Positions 42,543-51,741 of a stretch of 64,000 nucleotides of DNA are shown in pieces. How positions within the stretch are numbered: the first letter of the stretch is position 1; each line of letters starts with the position of its first letter. The notes under the pieces were generated by a model. That model did no database searches. It saw nothing but the letters and a program-made list of their open reading frames with translations, and was not told the DNA's origin. The DNA lies in assembly GCF_030689645.1 (NCBI RefSeq), contig NZ_JAUYFU010000006.1, forward strand, positions 1 to 64,000, read 5' to 3'. Origin of the DNA: Humidesulfovibrio sp. (GTDB lineage Bacteria; Desulfobacterota; Desulfovibrionia; Desulfovibrionales; Desulfovibrionaceae). The translations under genes and the position numbers were made by a program.

Positions 42543-43121
42543 ATGCGTCTGATCGAAACCGGGCTGCCGGGGCTTGCGCTCCTGGAGCCCAAGGTGTTCC
42601 GCGACGAGCGTGGTTTCTTTCTCGAGACCTACAGCGAGGCCGCCTTTGACGCCCTGGGCATCGGGGCCCGCTTCGTGCAGGACAACCACGCATACTCCGC
42701 ACGAAAAGGGGTGCTGCGCGGGCTGCACTTTCAGCTGCCGCCCTTTGCCCAGGCCAAGCTTGTGTGGGTGGTGCGCGGAAGCGTGCTGGACGTGGCCGTG
42801 GACCTGCGGCGCGACTCGCCTACCTTTGGCCAGCATTTCAGCGCGGAGCTCTCGGCGGAGAACATGCTCCGGCTGTTTCTGCCGCGGGGATTCGCCCATG
42901 GCTACGTGACGCTGACCCCGGATGCCGAGTTTGTATATAAAGTCGACGCGCCCTATGCTTCAAAGGCCGATGCGGGCATCCTTTGGAACGACCCGGATCT
43001 CGGCATCGACTGGCCCGAGGCGGAGCCCCTGCTTTCGCCCAAAGACAGGCAGTTGCCCCGGCTTAGGGACATCGATTCGCCTTTTGTCTGCGACCCGCCC
43101 CATGGCGGCGTGCGCGGCTAA
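42543..43121 (+). CDS. rfbC: dTDP-4-dehydrorhamnose 3,5-epimerase (RmlC)
   Basis: Makes dTDP-4-dehydro-L-rhamnose for O-antigen or exopolysaccharide. The 192-residue cupin has EPKVFRDERGFFLETY, the active-site HAYSARKGVLRGLHFQ with the catalytic His, and PRGFAHGYVTLTPDAEFVYK. It is followed 16 bases later by the mannose-1-phosphate guanylyltransferase gene, so both supply nucleotide sugars. The other rml genes are not in the window. Confidence 0.95.
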   Translation: MRLIETGLPGLALLEPKVFRDERGFFLETYSEAAFDALGIGARFVQDNHAYSARKGVLRGLHFQLPPFAQAKLVWVVRGSVLDVAVDLRRDSPTFGQHFSAELSAENMLRLFLPRGFAHGYVTLTPDAEFVYKVDAPYASKADAGILWNDPDLGIDWPEAEPLLSPKDRQLPRLRDIDSPFVCDPPHGGVRG

Positions 43122-43137
43122 CCCATCCGGGAGTCCT

Positions 43138-44586
43138 ATGCCGATAAAACGCAACGCACCCAAGGAGTCCCCCGCCCGGCACGCCATTATTCTGGCGGGC
43201 GGCTCGGGTACCCGGCTTTGGCCGCTTTCGCGCAATCTTTTTCCCAAACAACTGCTGGCCCTGAACGGCGAGTTGACCCTGCTGCAGCAGACCGTGCGCC
43301 GGGTGCTCACGGCCTTTGCGCCGCAGAACGTCTGGGTGGTGACCAACGAAGAGCACGTGTTCGAGGTTCGCAGCCAACTGCGCAGCCTGAACCCGGTGCT
43401 GGACGCCCACGTTCTGGCCGAACCCCTGGCGCGCAACACCCTGCCCGCAGTGCTGCTGGGGCTTGATCGCATCGTGCCCCTTGAGGACAAGGCTGCTGAC
43501 GAGTCCCTGGTGGCTGTGTTCCCTTCCGACCACCTTCTGGAGGATTTGGAAGGCTTCCGCAGCTCCCTCAATCAGGCCATGGGCTTGGCCGCGCGCGGGC
43601 TTTTCGTCACCTTTGGCGTGCTGCCGCGCAAGCCAGAAACCGGCTACGGCTACATCGCCAGGGGCAAGCAGCTGGAAGAGGGCGGCTATGAAGTGGAGAG
43701 CTTCATCGAGAAGCCCAAGCTCGAAAAGGCCGTCGAGTTTTTGAAAAGCGGCCGCCATTACTGGAACAGCGGCGTGTTCGTGTTTCGCGCGCGGGAGTTT
43801 CTGTCCGCCGTGGCCGCGCACACGCCGGAGCTTTGGTCCTGGTGGTCCGGGCGCGGCGCAGCTGCGCTCGTCTCCGGCTACGGAGCCCTGCCCAACCTTT
43901 CCGTCGACTACGGCATTGCGGAGAAGATCGAGGACATCGCGGTGGTGGAGGCCCGGTTCGACTGGGACGACCTGGGCAATTGGGAGGCCATCTACCGCCT
44001 TGGCAAGAAGGACGAGGCCGGCAACGTCATTCAGGGCGACGTGCTGGCCATGGACTGCAGGGATTGCCTGCTCATCTCCAAAGGCGGCAAGCTGGCCGTG
44101 GTCGGCCTTCGCGGCATGATCATGATCCAGACCCGCGACGCCACCCTTACCTGCCCGCTCACGGATGTGCAGCGGGTGAAAGAGGTTGTGGCGCTTCTTA
44201 AGTCTCAGGGCAGCCAACTGGTGGAAAGCCACCTTACCGTCAAGCGTCCTTGGGGCAGCTATTCGGTGTTGGAGGAAGGGCAGCACTACAAGATCAAGCG
44301 CATAGAGGTGCTGGCCGGCGCGCGGCTGAGCCTGCAGATGCACCACCATAGAAGCGAGCATTGGGTGGTGGTTTCGGGCACGGCGCTGGTCGAGATCGAT
44401 GGGGTGGAGCGCTTGCTTGTGGAGAATCAGGCCGTGGATATCGCCAAGGCCACCACGCACAGACTGGCGAATCCGGGTAAGGTTCCGCTTGAGATCATTG
44501 AAATTCAAAGCGGGCCGTATCTGGAAGAGGACGATATTGTACGTTTTGATGATGTTTATGGGCGGGTGAAACAGGAGAACTCGTGA
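43138..44586 (+). CDS. manC: Mannose-1-phosphate guanylyltransferase / mannose-6-phosphate isomerase
   Basis: A bifunctional 482-residue enzyme making GDP-mannose. The N-terminal nucleotidyltransferase has the signature LAGGSGTRLWPLSRNLFPKQ, FVEKP-type SFIEKPKLEKA and WNSGVFVFRAREF. The C-terminal cupin isomerase domain (about 370-475) has VKRPWGSYSVLEEG and ARLSLQMHHHRSEHWVVVSG, with its metal His residues. The track starts at 42922 inside rfbC; the ATG at 43138 has GGGAG upstream. Confidence 0.95.
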   Translation: MPIKRNAPKESPARHAIILAGGSGTRLWPLSRNLFPKQLLALNGELTLLQQTVRRVLTAFAPQNVWVVTNEEHVFEVRSQLRSLNPVLDAHVLAEPLARNTLPAVLLGLDRIVPLEDKAADESLVAVFPSDHLLEDLEGFRSSLNQAMGLAARGLFVTFGVLPRKPETGYGYIARGKQLEEGGYEVESFIEKPKLEKAVEFLKSGRHYWNSGVFVFRAREFLSAVAAHTPELWSWWSGRGAAALVSGYGALPNLSVDYGIAEKIEDIAVVEARFDWDDLGNWEAIYRLGKKDEAGNVIQGDVLAMDCRDCLLISKGGKLAVVGLRGMIMIQTRDATLTCPLTDVQRVKEVVALLKSQGSQLVESHLTVKRPWGSYSVLEEGQHYKIKRIEVLAGARLSLQMHHHRSEHWVVVSGTALVEIDGVERLLVENQAVDIAKATTHRLANPGKVPLEIIEIQSGPYLEEDDIVRFDDVYGRVKQENS

Positions 44587-44602
44587 ATTTTTTCCTAAGC
44601 CC

Positions 44603-44632
44603 TTGACACGCCAGAGCGTGGTCCTTTATGAA
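44603..44632 (+). promoter_or_regulatory. Sigma-70-type promoter of the qrc operon
   Basis: TTGACA, 18 bases, TATGAA. The -10 overlaps the ATG used as the track's start for qrcA (44628). Transcription would begin near 44640, which excludes that start and favours the ATG at 44691. Confidence 0.65.
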
Positions 44633-44690
44633 AACGCAGTTTTCCGTGGCGAAATTTGACCAGAAACTACAGGAGCGATGGGGCGAGGTT

Positions 44691-45239
44691 ATGGAGGAAA
44701 AGAAACAGTGCAAGGGGTGTGGGGGGGCGTTGCCCTTCGTGATCGGCTTTGTGGCCGCAGTTATCGCAGGCTGGGTTCTCTTCCCTGACTTGATTTACAG
44801 CAAGAAGACGCAGCCCATCCGCTTCAGCCATAAGGTCCACCAGGAGCAGGGCATGGAGTGTTCGAGCTGTCACACGTTCCGTGATGACGGCTCTTTTGCC
44901 GGGCTTCCGAACAATGAAAGCTGCATGCAGTGCCATGCAGACGTCATTGGAACCGACCCGGCGGAAGTGGCTTACGTCGAGAAGTACGCCAAGACGGGCA
45001 AGGAAGTTCCTTGGCTCATCTACCAGTACCAGCCAGACAACGTGTATTTCAGCCACAAGGCGCACGAGTCCTTTGAGTGCAAGTCCTGCCACCCCGATGT
45101 CGGCAAGACGGACACTCCGCCGGTTTATTATGAGAACAGGCTGTCCGGATACAGCAAGCAGACGATGAAGATGTGGCAGTGCGAGCGCTGCCATGCCGAG
45201 AACGGCGTCAGCAACGCCTGTCACGTCTGCCACAAGTAA
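44691..45239 (+). CDS. qrcA: Quinone reductase complex multiheme cytochrome c subunit QrcA
   Basis: Periplasmic, membrane-anchored multiheme cytochrome that takes electrons from type I cytochrome c3. The 182-residue product (start 44691, preceded by GCGAGG) has an N-terminal membrane helix near 13-35, then CxxCH heme sites: CSSCH, CMQCH, CKSCH, CERCH and CHVCH. I count five canonical motifs, whereas Qrc cytochromes are described as hexaheme, so a sixth site would have to be non-canonical. The N-terminal CKGCGG is not a heme motif. First gene of qrcABCD. Confidence 0.93.
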   Translation: MEEKKQCKGCGGALPFVIGFVAAVIAGWVLFPDLIYSKKTQPIRFSHKVHQEQGMECSSCHTFRDDGSFAGLPNNESCMQCHADVIGTDPAEVAYVEKYAKTGKEVPWLIYQYQPDNVYFSHKAHESFECKSCHPDVGKTDTPPVYYENRLSGYSKQTMKMWQCERCHAENGVSNACHVCHK

Positions 45240-45255
45240 AAGAGGGGTGCGTAAG

Positions 45256-47325
45256 ATGGGTTTGGATCGCAGAGGATTCGTCAAAATCGTAATGGGAGGC
45301 GTTGCAGGCACCCTGTTCACGCCTGTCATCTGGCAGAGCCTGGACGATGTGTCCATCTGGTCCCAGAATTGGGGCTGGATCCCTCGCCTGAACAAGGGCG
45401 AGGTGAAAGCCAAGTCCGCCTTGAGCAAACTGTGCCCAGCCGGTTGCGCCGTGAAGGTGAAGACCGTTGGCGGGCTGCCCTTTGCCGCGATTGGCAACAC
45501 CGCCAATCCCATGAGCAAAGGCGGCGTGTGCCCCATTTGCACGGGCGGCGCTCAGCTCATGTACAGCCCGGCCCGCGTGAAGTCGCCCATGAAGAAGGTG
45601 GGCGAAGGCAAGTACGAGGCCATTAAGTGGGAAGAAGCCGAGGCCATGCTCGTTGAGAAGCTGACCCCCCTCAAGGGGCAGGACGGCAAGATCGCCGCCA
45701 TCAGCGGCGACGAGACCGGCACCGCCAACGAAGTGTTGAGCGCCATGCTGGCCGGATTGGGCAGCACCGGCTTCTATGTCATGCCCGGCGAGATGTTCAC
45801 CGCCACCAAGGGCGTGAAGCTCATGGGCGGCAACGGACAGCCCGGCTTCGACATCGAGGGTTCGGACCTGGTGCTCATGATCGGCGCGGATGCGCTTGAC
45901 TCCTGGGGCACCACAGTGGCCAACCAGAAGGCGTTCGCCGCCACCCGCCCCACCGGCGGCGCGGCTACCGCTCAGTACATCTACGCTGGCCCGGTGTTGA
46001 ACAACACCGCCAGCGTTTGCGACAAGTGGGTGGCTGTGCCCCCCACCGCCATGGCGACCTTCGCCCTGGCCCTTGCCAATCAGTTGATCGCCGCAGGTGC
46101 GGTTTCCTCGGCTGCCGACTTCGGCGATTACAAGGCGCTGGTCGCCAAGTACACGCCGGAAGCCTTTGAGGCCGCCACCGGACTCAAGGCCGACGTCCTT
46201 AAGGATCTCGTCGCCAAGATCAAGGCCGCCAAGGCTCCGCTGATCGTGGCTGGCGCCTCCTTCGGACAGGGCGCCGGCGCCCTTGACTTCGTTGCCGCCG
46301 CCTCCCTCAACGTGCTTCTGGGCCGCGTGGGCCAGAAGGGCGGCATGACGCTTCTGGGCGCGGCCCCCAAGGCCATCGCTTCAGCGGCTGACCGCGAGAA
46401 CGCCAAGGATGCAGGTAGCTTCCTGGCCTCTGTGGCCACAGGCAAGGCTACTCCGGGCGCGCTTCTGATCTACGAAGCCAACCCGGCCTTCGCCCTGCCC
46501 CAGGCCGCTGAAATGGCCAAAGCCATGGGCAATATCGGCTTCAAGGTGAGCTTCAGCACCTACATGGATGAGACCGCGGCCCTGGCCGACCTCATCCTGC
46601 CCGCGCCGCACCCCTACGAGCGCTTTGACGACGCCATGAATCCTTACGGCGTGTCCAAGCCCACGTACCTGGCCGGCAAGCCTGTGGTTTCAAAGCCTGT
46701 TGCGGACTGCAAGGATCCTGTTGACGTGCTCCTGGCCGCTGCTGCGAAGCTCGGCCTGTCCCTGGGCTTCGATACCTACGCTGATGTCATCAAGGCCAAG
46801 GCTACGGCTCTGGGCGGCGACTTCGACGCTCTGGCCGCTGGCGGCATCTGGAACGGCGAAGCCAAGGGCGGCGCCCTGACCCTGGGCGCTGGCGCCCTGG
46901 CAAAGGCTGTTCCCGTCAAGACCGACGAGAAGGCCGTGGCCCTGGCCCCGGTCACCCGTCTGGCCTACGGCACCGCCTCCCTGGCTACCCCTCCCGCCAA
47001 CCTCGTGACCCTGCGCGATACCGAACTTGTGGGCAAAGACCTCTTTGTTCAGATGAACGGCGCCACGGCCAAGAAGCTGGGCGTTGCCAAGGGCAACAAG
47101 GTGAAGCTCACCTCCGGAAGCGGCGAGATCAAGGCCCGTGTGCATGTGAGCGAGGGCGTTGCCGCCAATACGGTTGCCGTGCTCCTGGGCTTTGGCCGCA
47201 GCGCGTGGGACGAGTTCACCAAGGGCAAGGGCGAGAACGTCTACAAGATCCTCACGGTGAGCGACGAAGCAGGCACGGGCCTCAAGGTGTGGGCTGGCTC
47301 CACCGTCACCGTCGCGAAGGTTTAG
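45256..47325 (+). CDS. qrcB: Quinone reductase complex molybdopterin-oxidoreductase-like subunit QrcB
   Basis: A 689-residue periplasmic subunit of the molybdopterin oxidoreductase family. The N-terminus carries a twin-arginine motif (LDRRGFVKIVMGG) for Tat export or assembly. A Cys group follows (LCPAGCAVKV, then GGVCPICTGG). In the characterised Desulfovibrio complex this subunit is not known to use molybdenum and serves electron transfer. The track starts at 45193; the ATG at 45256 follows GAGGGG and gives the Tat signal at the right place. Confidence 0.93.
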   Translation: MGLDRRGFVKIVMGGVAGTLFTPVIWQSLDDVSIWSQNWGWIPRLNKGEVKAKSALSKLCPAGCAVKVKTVGGLPFAAIGNTANPMSKGGVCPICTGGAQLMYSPARVKSPMKKVGEGKYEAIKWEEAEAMLVEKLTPLKGQDGKIAAISGDETGTANEVLSAMLAGLGSTGFYVMPGEMFTATKGVKLMGGNGQPGFDIEGSDLVLMIGADALDSWGTTVANQKAFAATRPTGGAATAQYIYAGPVLNNTASVCDKWVAVPPTAMATFALALANQLIAAGAVSSAADFGDYKALVAKYTPEAFEAATGLKADVLKDLVAKIKAAKAPLIVAGASFGQGAGALDFVAAASLNVLLGRVGQKGGMTLLGAAPKAIASAADRENAKDAGSFLASVATGKATPGALLIYEANPAFALPQAAEMAKAMGNIGFKVSFSTYMDETAALADLILPAPHPYERFDDAMNPYGVSKPTYLAGKPVVSKPVADCKDPVDVLLAAAAKLGLSLGFDTYADVIKAKATALGGDFDALAAGGIWNGEAKGGALTLGAGALAKAVPVKTDEKAVALAPVTRLAYGTASLATPPANLVTLRDTELVGKDLFVQMNGATAKKLGVAKGNKVKLTSGSGEIKARVHVSEGVAANTVAVLLGFGRSAWDEFTKGKGENVYKILTVSDEAGTGLKVWAGSTVTVAKV

Positions 47326-47335
47326 GGGGACCACG

Positions 47336-48115
47336 ATGAAAGCCAAAGAATTCAACATCAAGTGGGGCATGGTCATTGACCTGGACAAGTGCACGGGCTG
47401 CGGCGCGTGCATGACAGCCTGCCAGGTCGAGAACAATATCGCCCCCATGGTCGATGCGTCTAACAAGTTGCGCACCTTGAGTTGGATGCTCGTGTATGAG
47501 CTTTCCAACAAGAAGGCCGCTCCGGATGCCGAGATCGCTTACCTGCCTCGCCCATGCATGCAGTGCGGCAACCCCACCTGTGTGCCCGTGTGCCCCGTTA
47601 TCGCCACGGACAAGAACGAGGAAGGCGGCATCGTCAGCCAGATCTATCCGCGTTGCATCGGCTGCCGGTACTGCATGGCCGCCTGCCCGTACCATGCCCG
47701 CTACTTCAACTGGGAAGACCCCATTTTCCCGAAGGGCATGGAGAAGACGCTGTCTCCCAACACCTCTGTCCGTCCTCGCGGTGTGGTTGAGAAGTGCAAC
47801 TTCTGCCACACCCGGCTTATGAAGGCCAAGGACAAGGCTCGTCAGGAAGGCGGCAATCCCGAAGCTCTGGCTGATGGTGCTTACATGCCCGCTTGCGCGG
47901 AAGTGTGCCCCACCGGCGCCATCTCCTTCGGTGATATCAAAAACCCGGAGCACAAGGTGCATGAGTTGGCCAAGGGCGAAAACGCCTACCGCCTGCTTGA
48001 AAAGCTGGGCCTGGCCCCGCAGGTGTACTACGTGAGCAAGCGCGAGTGGGTGCGCAAACTGGGCGATAACTACGCCGCCACCGGCAAGGCCGGGGCTGAA
48101 AAGAAGCATTCCTAG
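47336..48115 (+). CDS. qrcC: Quinone reductase complex iron-sulfur subunit QrcC
   Basis: A 259-residue protein of the four-cluster NrfC/PsrB type. Cys groups are seen as CTGCGACMTACQ, CMQCGNPTCVPVCPV, CIGCRYCMAACPYHAR and CNFCH with ACAEVCPTGAI. It passes electrons between QrcA/QrcB and the membrane subunit. There is no signal peptide, so export with QrcB on the Tat system is likely. It starts ten bases after qrcB. Confidence 0.95.
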   Translation: MKAKEFNIKWGMVIDLDKCTGCGACMTACQVENNIAPMVDASNKLRTLSWMLVYELSNKKAAPDAEIAYLPRPCMQCGNPTCVPVCPVIATDKNEEGGIVSQIYPRCIGCRYCMAACPYHARYFNWEDPIFPKGMEKTLSPNTSVRPRGVVEKCNFCHTRLMKAKDKARQEGGNPEALADGAYMPACAEVCPTGAISFGDIKNPEHKVHELAKGENAYRLLEKLGLAPQVYYVSKREWVRKLGDNYAATGKAGAEKKHS

Positions 48116-48124
48116 GGGGCGCAT

Positions 48125-49354
48125 ATGGATAGGGCACTCTTTCCCGATGGTGTGGAGCGCTGCTCCTTCGGCAAATTCGCGCTGTGGATGGGTTTCGTCA
48201 CTGCGTTCTTCCTGTTCGGCCTTTATGCGATGATCTTGATTTTCGCCAAGGGCATCGTTGTCACCGGACTGGACAACTACTTCGGATTCGGACTGTGGAT
48301 CACCTTCGACTTGGCGGTCATCGCCTTGGGCGCTGGTGCGTTCTTCACCGGATTCCTCAAGTATATTCTGAAAATCGACCAGCTTAAAAATATCATCAAC
48401 CTGACGGTAATCATCGGGTTTATCTGCTACTCGGGCGCCATGCTCGTCCTCACCATGGACATCGGTCAGCCGATCCGTGCATGGTTCGGCTACTGGCACC
48501 CCAACGTCCACTCCATGCTGACGGAAGTCATCTTCTGCATCACCTGCTACTGCCTGGTGCTCATCATCGAGTACGTTCCCCTGATCCTTGAGCAGAAGCA
48601 GTTGAACAAGATCCCCTTCCTGCACCACCTTGCCCACAACATGCACGTGAACATGGCTCTCTTCGCCGGCATCGGCGCGTTCCTGTCCACGTTCCACCAG
48701 GGTTCCCTGGGCGGCATGTACGGTGTGCTCATGGGCCGTCCCTATGCCTTCCGAGAGGGCTTCTTCATCTGGCCCTGGACGTTCTTCCTGTTCGTCCTTT
48801 CCGCTGTCGGCTCCGGGCCCATCTTCACAGTTCTGTGCTGCACGCTCATGGAAAAGATGACCGGCCGCAAGCTGGTTGACTTCAAGACCAAGGCCCTCAT
48901 GGGCAAAATTGCCGGCACCATGCTCACCGTCTACATCTTCTTCAAGATCCTGGACACCTGGGCCTGGGCCAACAATTTCCTGCCCAGCGTCGGCATGACC
49001 TTCGATCAGATGTTCTACGGCATCATCTACGGCAAGTGGCTGATGTTCACCGAGATCATCCTGTGCGGTTTGGTTCCGGCCATCATGCTCATCACTCCGA
49101 GCATCCGCAACAACCCCACGCTGTTGTACACTGCAGGCATTCTGGACTGTATCGGCGTGACCCTGAACCGCTACCTGTTCACGGTCCAGGCCATCGCCAT
49201 CCCGGTGATGCCCTTCGATTCCTGGCAGTTCTACTACCCGAACTGGACTGAGTGGTCGACCTGCGGCATGATCGTTGCCTACGGCGTCATTGTCATGAGT
49301 CTGTCTTACCGCTACTTGCCCGTGTTCCCCCAGGAACGCGCCCTGAACAAGTAG
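48125..49354 (+). CDS. qrcD: Quinone reductase complex membrane subunit QrcD (NrfD/PsrC family)
   Basis: A 409-residue integral membrane protein of the NrfD/PsrC family with about ten helices; it holds the menaquinone site. Characteristic stretches include MDIGQPIRAWFGYWHPN, TFHQGSLGGMYGVLMG and GVTLNRYLFTVQ. With QrcABC it reduces menaquinone with electrons from periplasmic hydrogenases and formate dehydrogenases, and supports sulfate respiration. It is the last gene, closed by a strong terminator. Confidence 0.95.
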   Translation: MDRALFPDGVERCSFGKFALWMGFVTAFFLFGLYAMILIFAKGIVVTGLDNYFGFGLWITFDLAVIALGAGAFFTGFLKYILKIDQLKNIINLTVIIGFICYSGAMLVLTMDIGQPIRAWFGYWHPNVHSMLTEVIFCITCYCLVLIIEYVPLILEQKQLNKIPFLHHLAHNMHVNMALFAGIGAFLSTFHQGSLGGMYGVLMGRPYAFREGFFIWPWTFFLFVLSAVGSGPIFTVLCCTLMEKMTGRKLVDFKTKALMGKIAGTMLTVYIFFKILDTWAWANNFLPSVGMTFDQMFYGIIYGKWLMFTEIILCGLVPAIMLITPSIRNNPTLLYTAGILDCIGVTLNRYLFTVQAIAIPVMPFDSWQFYYPNWTEWSTCGMIVAYGVIVMSLSYRYLPVFPQERALNK

Positions 49355-49376
49355 TTTACAGCTTCCCTTGATTCCT

Positions 49377-49408
49377 AGAGCCCGGCCACAAGGTCGGGCT
49401 CTTTTTTT
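49377..49408 (+). terminator. Terminator of the qrc operon
   Basis: AGAGCCCG, a 10-base loop with further pairing (GCC/GGT), CGGGCTCT, then TTTTTT. Confidence 0.93.
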
Positions 49409-49737
49409 GTTGTCTTTGGCCAGCGCAGGGCCGGTGGCTTCCGCGTTGTCGGTTGTGGACTCCATTCTGCTTGACGCCTGGGTAGGTTTGACCGGCCGAA
49501 GGGGGCTTCTGCCGCTGCTTACAATGGTTAGCGCCAGTGAAACCCCTTTCCCTGCTGTCTCAGCGTCTCTCCGCTTCCTCTCCCGCAATGAGACGGAATG
49601 ATTGCTCATCCCTTCGAAACCTACAAATCTTACACAAATCTTACACCGCACCTCTAATTTCCTACACCTCTCTTACTCGGGCAGTGCTATTCCTCCACAC
49701 AAGAACCCGGCGTGATGCTGGGAGGAGGCATGCAAAC
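49409..49737. other. 329-base region upstream of the kdp operon
   Basis: I see no gene; the ORFs crossing it lack ribosome sites. It carries the tandem 11-bp repeat listed separately, pyrimidine-rich DNA after it (CTCTCTTACTC) and a weak -10 candidate TGCTAT (49685-49690). The only ribosome site is GGAGGAGG at 49721-49728, for the 38-residue ORF. Confidence 0.55.
49625..49646 (+). promoter_or_regulatory. Tandem 11-bp direct repeat, likely KdpE site
   Basis: AAATCTTACAC occurs twice in a row with no gap. One helical turn per copy is the usual arrangement for OmpR/PhoB-family regulators such as KdpE. It lies about 90 bases before the first kdp gene. The match to a KdpE consensus is not tested. 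Confidence 0.6.
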
Positions 49738-49854
49738 ATGGAATTGTTGAACAACCCCTCCGACCTCGCCTGCGGCCTGTTGGCCCTGTTTGCGGTGGCG
49801 GCCACCCTTGGCCTCGTGCGGCTGGTGGAGCGCGTGCGGGAGATAGGCTCATGA
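49738..49854 (+). CDS. Small membrane protein upstream of kdpF, 38 residues
   Basis: The frame MELLNNPSDLACGLLALFAV and on to VRLVERVREIGS has one membrane helix and a charged C-terminus. GGAGGAGG lies nine bases upstream, a strong site, and its TGA overlaps the kdpF start (ATGA). It is therefore translated as part of kdp. It does not look like KdpF, which follows. Function unknown; it could be an additional small subunit or regulator. The track shows it only as the tail of a longer false ORF. Confidence 0.75.
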   Translation: MELLNNPSDLACGLLALFAVAATLGLVRLVERVREIGS

Positions 49855-49943
49855 GCGCCATCACCATTCTCGCAGGCATAGTGGTGCTGGCACTGCTGGC
49901 CTACCTCGGCGTGGCCCTGCTGAACCCGGAGGCCTTCGAATGA
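49851..49943 (+). CDS. kdpF: Potassium-transporting ATPase small subunit KdpF
   Basis: Thirty residues (MSAITILAGIVVLALLAYLG, then [10 protein letters not shown]), one membrane helix and the typical KdpF ending xxPEAF. It stabilises the KdpABC complex. It overlaps the 38-residue ORF (ATGA) and kdpA (ATGATG). Too short for the ORF track. Confidence 0.9.
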   Translation: MSAITILAGIVVLALLAYLGVALLNPEAFE

Positions 49944-51718
49944 TGTCCGCCATAGACTTTGCGCAGCTTTGCGTTTTCCTTGTACTCCTGCTGGGCCTGT
50001 CCTGGCCACTGGGCAAACACATGGCCGCCGTGCTTGAGGGCCGCGACCACCCCCTTGCCCGCGTTCTTGGCTGGCTGGAGCGAGGTCTGTACCGCGTCTG
50101 CGGCGTTGATCCGGCCCAGGAGATGGACTGGAAGATGTACGCATTGGCCATGTTCTTGTTCAATATGGTCGGCTTCGCCGCGTTGTATATTCTGCTCCGT
50201 GCTCAAGCCTTGCTTCCCCTCAACTCGGTAGGCCTGGCGGGCATGGCGCCGGACCTGGCCTTCAACACGGCCATGAGCTTCACCACCAACACCAACTGGC
50301 AGGCCTACGGCGGCGAGAGCGCTGTGAGCCACCTGACCCAGATGCTGGGCCTCACCGTGCACAACTTCGTGTCTGCGGCCACAGGCATTGCGGTACTGAC
50401 GGCGCTTATCCGGGGCCTCACCCGGCGCGAGACGCGCGCAATCGGCAATTTCTGGGCCGACCTGGTTCGCTCCACACTGTACATCCTGCTGCCGCTGGCT
50501 ATGGTCTTGTCCCTGGCGCTTTGCTGGCAGGGCGTGCCCCAGACCTTCGCAGGCGCGGTGAACGCCACGCTTACCGAGTCCGTGGCCTATGAGATCCCGC
50601 CCAGCGCGGACGACTTCAAGGCCGACCCCACGCTCAAGCCTGCGCCCGTCACAGCCACGGAGCAGACCATCATGCGCGGGCCCATAGCCTCGCAGGAGGC
50701 CATCAAGATGCTGGGCACCAACGGCGGCGGCTTCTTCAACGCCAACAGCGCCCATCCGTACGAGAATCCCACTCCGCTTTCGAACCTTTTGGAGATGCTG
50801 GCCATCCTCATCATTCCGGCGGGCCTGTGCCACGCTTTTGGCCGTATGGTGAACGACAAGCGCCAGGGGTGGGTGCTGATCTATGCCATGACGACACTTT
50901 TCTTGGGTTTTATTGTCTTGTGCTGGTGGGCCGAAAGTCAGGGCGTGCCCCAGGTGGCGGCCATCACCGGGGGACCATTCACAGGGAACATGGAGGGCAA
51001 GGAGCTGCGCTTCGGCATTCTGAACTCCGCGCTCTTCGCCACCGTCACCACAGCCGCCTCCTGCGGCGCGGTGAACGCCATGCACGACTCCTTCACGCCC
51101 CTTGGCGGCATGGTCCCCATGGTGCTCATGCAGCTGGGCGAGGTTGTGTTCGGCGGCGTGGGCAGCGGGCTTTACGGCATGCTGGTGTTCGCCATCATCG
51201 CGGTGTTCGTGGCCGGACTCATGGTGGGCCGTACGCCGGAATACCTGGGCAAGAAGATCGAGGCTTTTGAAACCAAGATGTGCTCCGTCATCATCATGAT
51301 GCCGCTCTTTGGCGTGCTCATGGGCACGGCCTGGGCGGTGCTGACAGAGCTGGGGCGCGGGGCCGTGGCCAACCCCGGCGCGCATGGATTCAGTGAGATT
51401 CTGTACGCCTTCTCGAGCATGGCCAACAACAACGGCAGCGCCTTTGCGGGGCTTTCCGCCAATAACGCGCTGTACAACCTGCTGGGCGGATTCGTCATGT
51501 TCACCAGCCGCTTCTGGCTGGCCATCCCGGTGCTGGCCCTGGCCGGTTCGCTGGCGGGCAAGAAGATGGTTCCTGCAAGCGCGGGCACCCTGCCCACGCA
51601 CAAGCCGCTGTTCTGCGGCCTGCTTGTATCGGTGGTGCTCGTGGTGGGCGCGCTGACCTTCATCCCGGCCTTGGCCCTTGGCCCCATCGTGGAACACCTT
51701 CAGATGCTCGGGCGCTAG
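49940..51718 (+). CDS. kdpA: Potassium-transporting ATPase subunit A
   Basis: The K+ channel-like subunit of the high-affinity Kdp P-type ATPase. The 592-residue membrane protein has selectivity-filter repeats such as [15 protein letters not shown] and [22 protein letters not shown], the KdpA hallmark. The start overlaps the kdpF stop. Standard length for the family. Confidence 0.97.
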   Translation: MMSAIDFAQLCVFLVLLLGLSWPLGKHMAAVLEGRDHPLARVLGWLERGLYRVCGVDPAQEMDWKMYALAMFLFNMVGFAALYILLRAQALLPLNSVGLAGMAPDLAFNTAMSFTTNTNWQAYGGESAVSHLTQMLGLTVHNFVSAATGIAVLTALIRGLTRRETRAIGNFWADLVRSTLYILLPLAMVLSLALCWQGVPQTFAGAVNATLTESVAYEIPPSADDFKADPTLKPAPVTATEQTIMRGPIASQEAIKMLGTNGGGFFNANSAHPYENPTPLSNLLEMLAILIIPAGLCHAFGRMVNDKRQGWVLIYAMTTLFLGFIVLCWWAESQGVPQVAAITGGPFTGNMEGKELRFGILNSALFATVTTAASCGAVNAMHDSFTPLGGMVPMVLMQLGEVVFGGVGSGLYGMLVFAIIAVFVAGLMVGRTPEYLGKKIEAFETKMCSVIIMMPLFGVLMGTAWAVLTELGRGAVANPGAHGFSEILYAFSSMANNNGSAFAGLSANNALYNLLGGFVMFTSRFWLAIPVLALAGSLAGKKMVPASAGTLPTHKPLFCGLLVSVVLVVGALTFIPALALGPIVEHLQMLGR

Positions 51719-51741
51719 CCCTGCCAAGGAGCATGAATCAT

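Noticed and set aside
47306-49651. Minus-strand ORF of 781 residues across qrcC and qrcD
   Set aside because: Shadow of the qrc genes, with low-complexity composition and no motif.
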